NCBI RefSeq assembly: GCF_040183065.1
Contig: NC_091131.1
Coordinates: forward strand, 13,902,800 to 13,966,799
Reading direction: 5' to 3'
Source: Periplaneta americana
Lineage: Eukaryota; Arthropoda; Insecta; Blattodea; Blattidae
Length of the DNA: 64,000 bases
Below, piece after piece: positions 63,717-64,000 of this stretch. The position numbers were made by a program, and so were the translations under genes. The notes beneath the pieces were generated by a model. The model searched no databases. It worked only from the letters and a program-made list of their open reading frames with translations, and was not told where the DNA came from. Each line of letters starts with the position of its first letter. Within the stretch, counting starts at the first letter, position 1.

Positions 63717-64000
63717 AGTACAGGGACATCATTTTATTTTTACTTCAATTTTTATTGTACCTGAGCTTTTGAATGCACTTCACTCCCACCCCTTCTACCA
63801 ATGAAGTTCAACCGTCCTCCACACAGATCCAAGACCGCATATACAGTCATAGTAGCCTTACGGTCATAGCGAACAGTACGTTCCAAAAATATGTTCACGT
63901 TTTCCAGTGACGAAAGATCTTTCAATATTGCATCATTTTCCATTTGCCTACGTCGCATCCCGGTTTCCCCCACATCCTTCTAAACGCCTCTCTGTAAATG
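63717..64000. repeat. dispersed repeat R1, copy 2
   Basis: Matches 54855-55200; runs off the window end in intron 2 of gene C. Confidence 0.7.

Overview
This is an intron-rich, AT-rich insect genomic window, most probably from a cockroach. The many RTE-type LINE tails and tRNA-derived SINEs look like those I associate with Periplaneta americana, but the species is an inference. There is no bacterial or organellar content, and I found no convincing free-standing tRNA, rRNA or CRISPR array.

The only host protein-coding genes I can support are a tandem, same-strand (+) array of ionotropic chemoreceptors of the IR75 type. Gene A contributes only its last exon (4215-4440), which carries a 1-bp deletion in the C-terminal tail. 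Gene B is complete: nine exons between 24660 and 48717, all with GT-AG junctions and matching phases, joining into one 624-residue reading frame. Its order is signal peptide, N-terminal ligand-binding half S1, M1, pore, M3, S2, M4, short tail. Gene C starts at 61900. Its signal-peptide exon and second exon (63384-63547) are in the window and the rest lies beyond it. Exon 2 of B and C are both 164 nt long with identical phases, so the genes are duplicates.

Almost everything else is mobile DNA, and much of it can be delimited to the base by target-site duplications (TSDs). There are about eight hAT elements or relics, most with 8-bp TSDs, and five Helitrons (A|TC...CTAG|T). Other DNA elements include Tc1/mariner-like elements with TA TSDs, a pogo/Tigger relic, a piggyBac-like element (TTAA) and a Harbinger-like element (TAA). 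Retroelements include Jockey/CR1-type and RTE-type LINE fragments, a Penelope-like fragment, SINEs and two candidate solo LTRs. Several are nested: a LINE in a hAT in a palindrome, a Penelope fragment in a mariner element, a hAT in a SINE, and a mariner MITE in a minisatellite.

Region by region: 1-4440 is the last intron and last exon of gene A. 4441-24659 is intergenic mobile DNA. 24660-48717 is gene B with its TE-filled introns. 48718-61899 is intergenic mobile DNA. 61900-64000 is the start of gene C. The last intron and 3' flank of genes A and B are paralogous (about 1128-6520 versus 45466-49590), so each copy serves as an empty-site reference that dates insertions in the other. The main non-protein signal is a set of hammerhead-ribozyme-like motifs in Penelope-type debris (about 10038-10085 +, 50860-50910 -, and decayed copies near 1194 and 45534).
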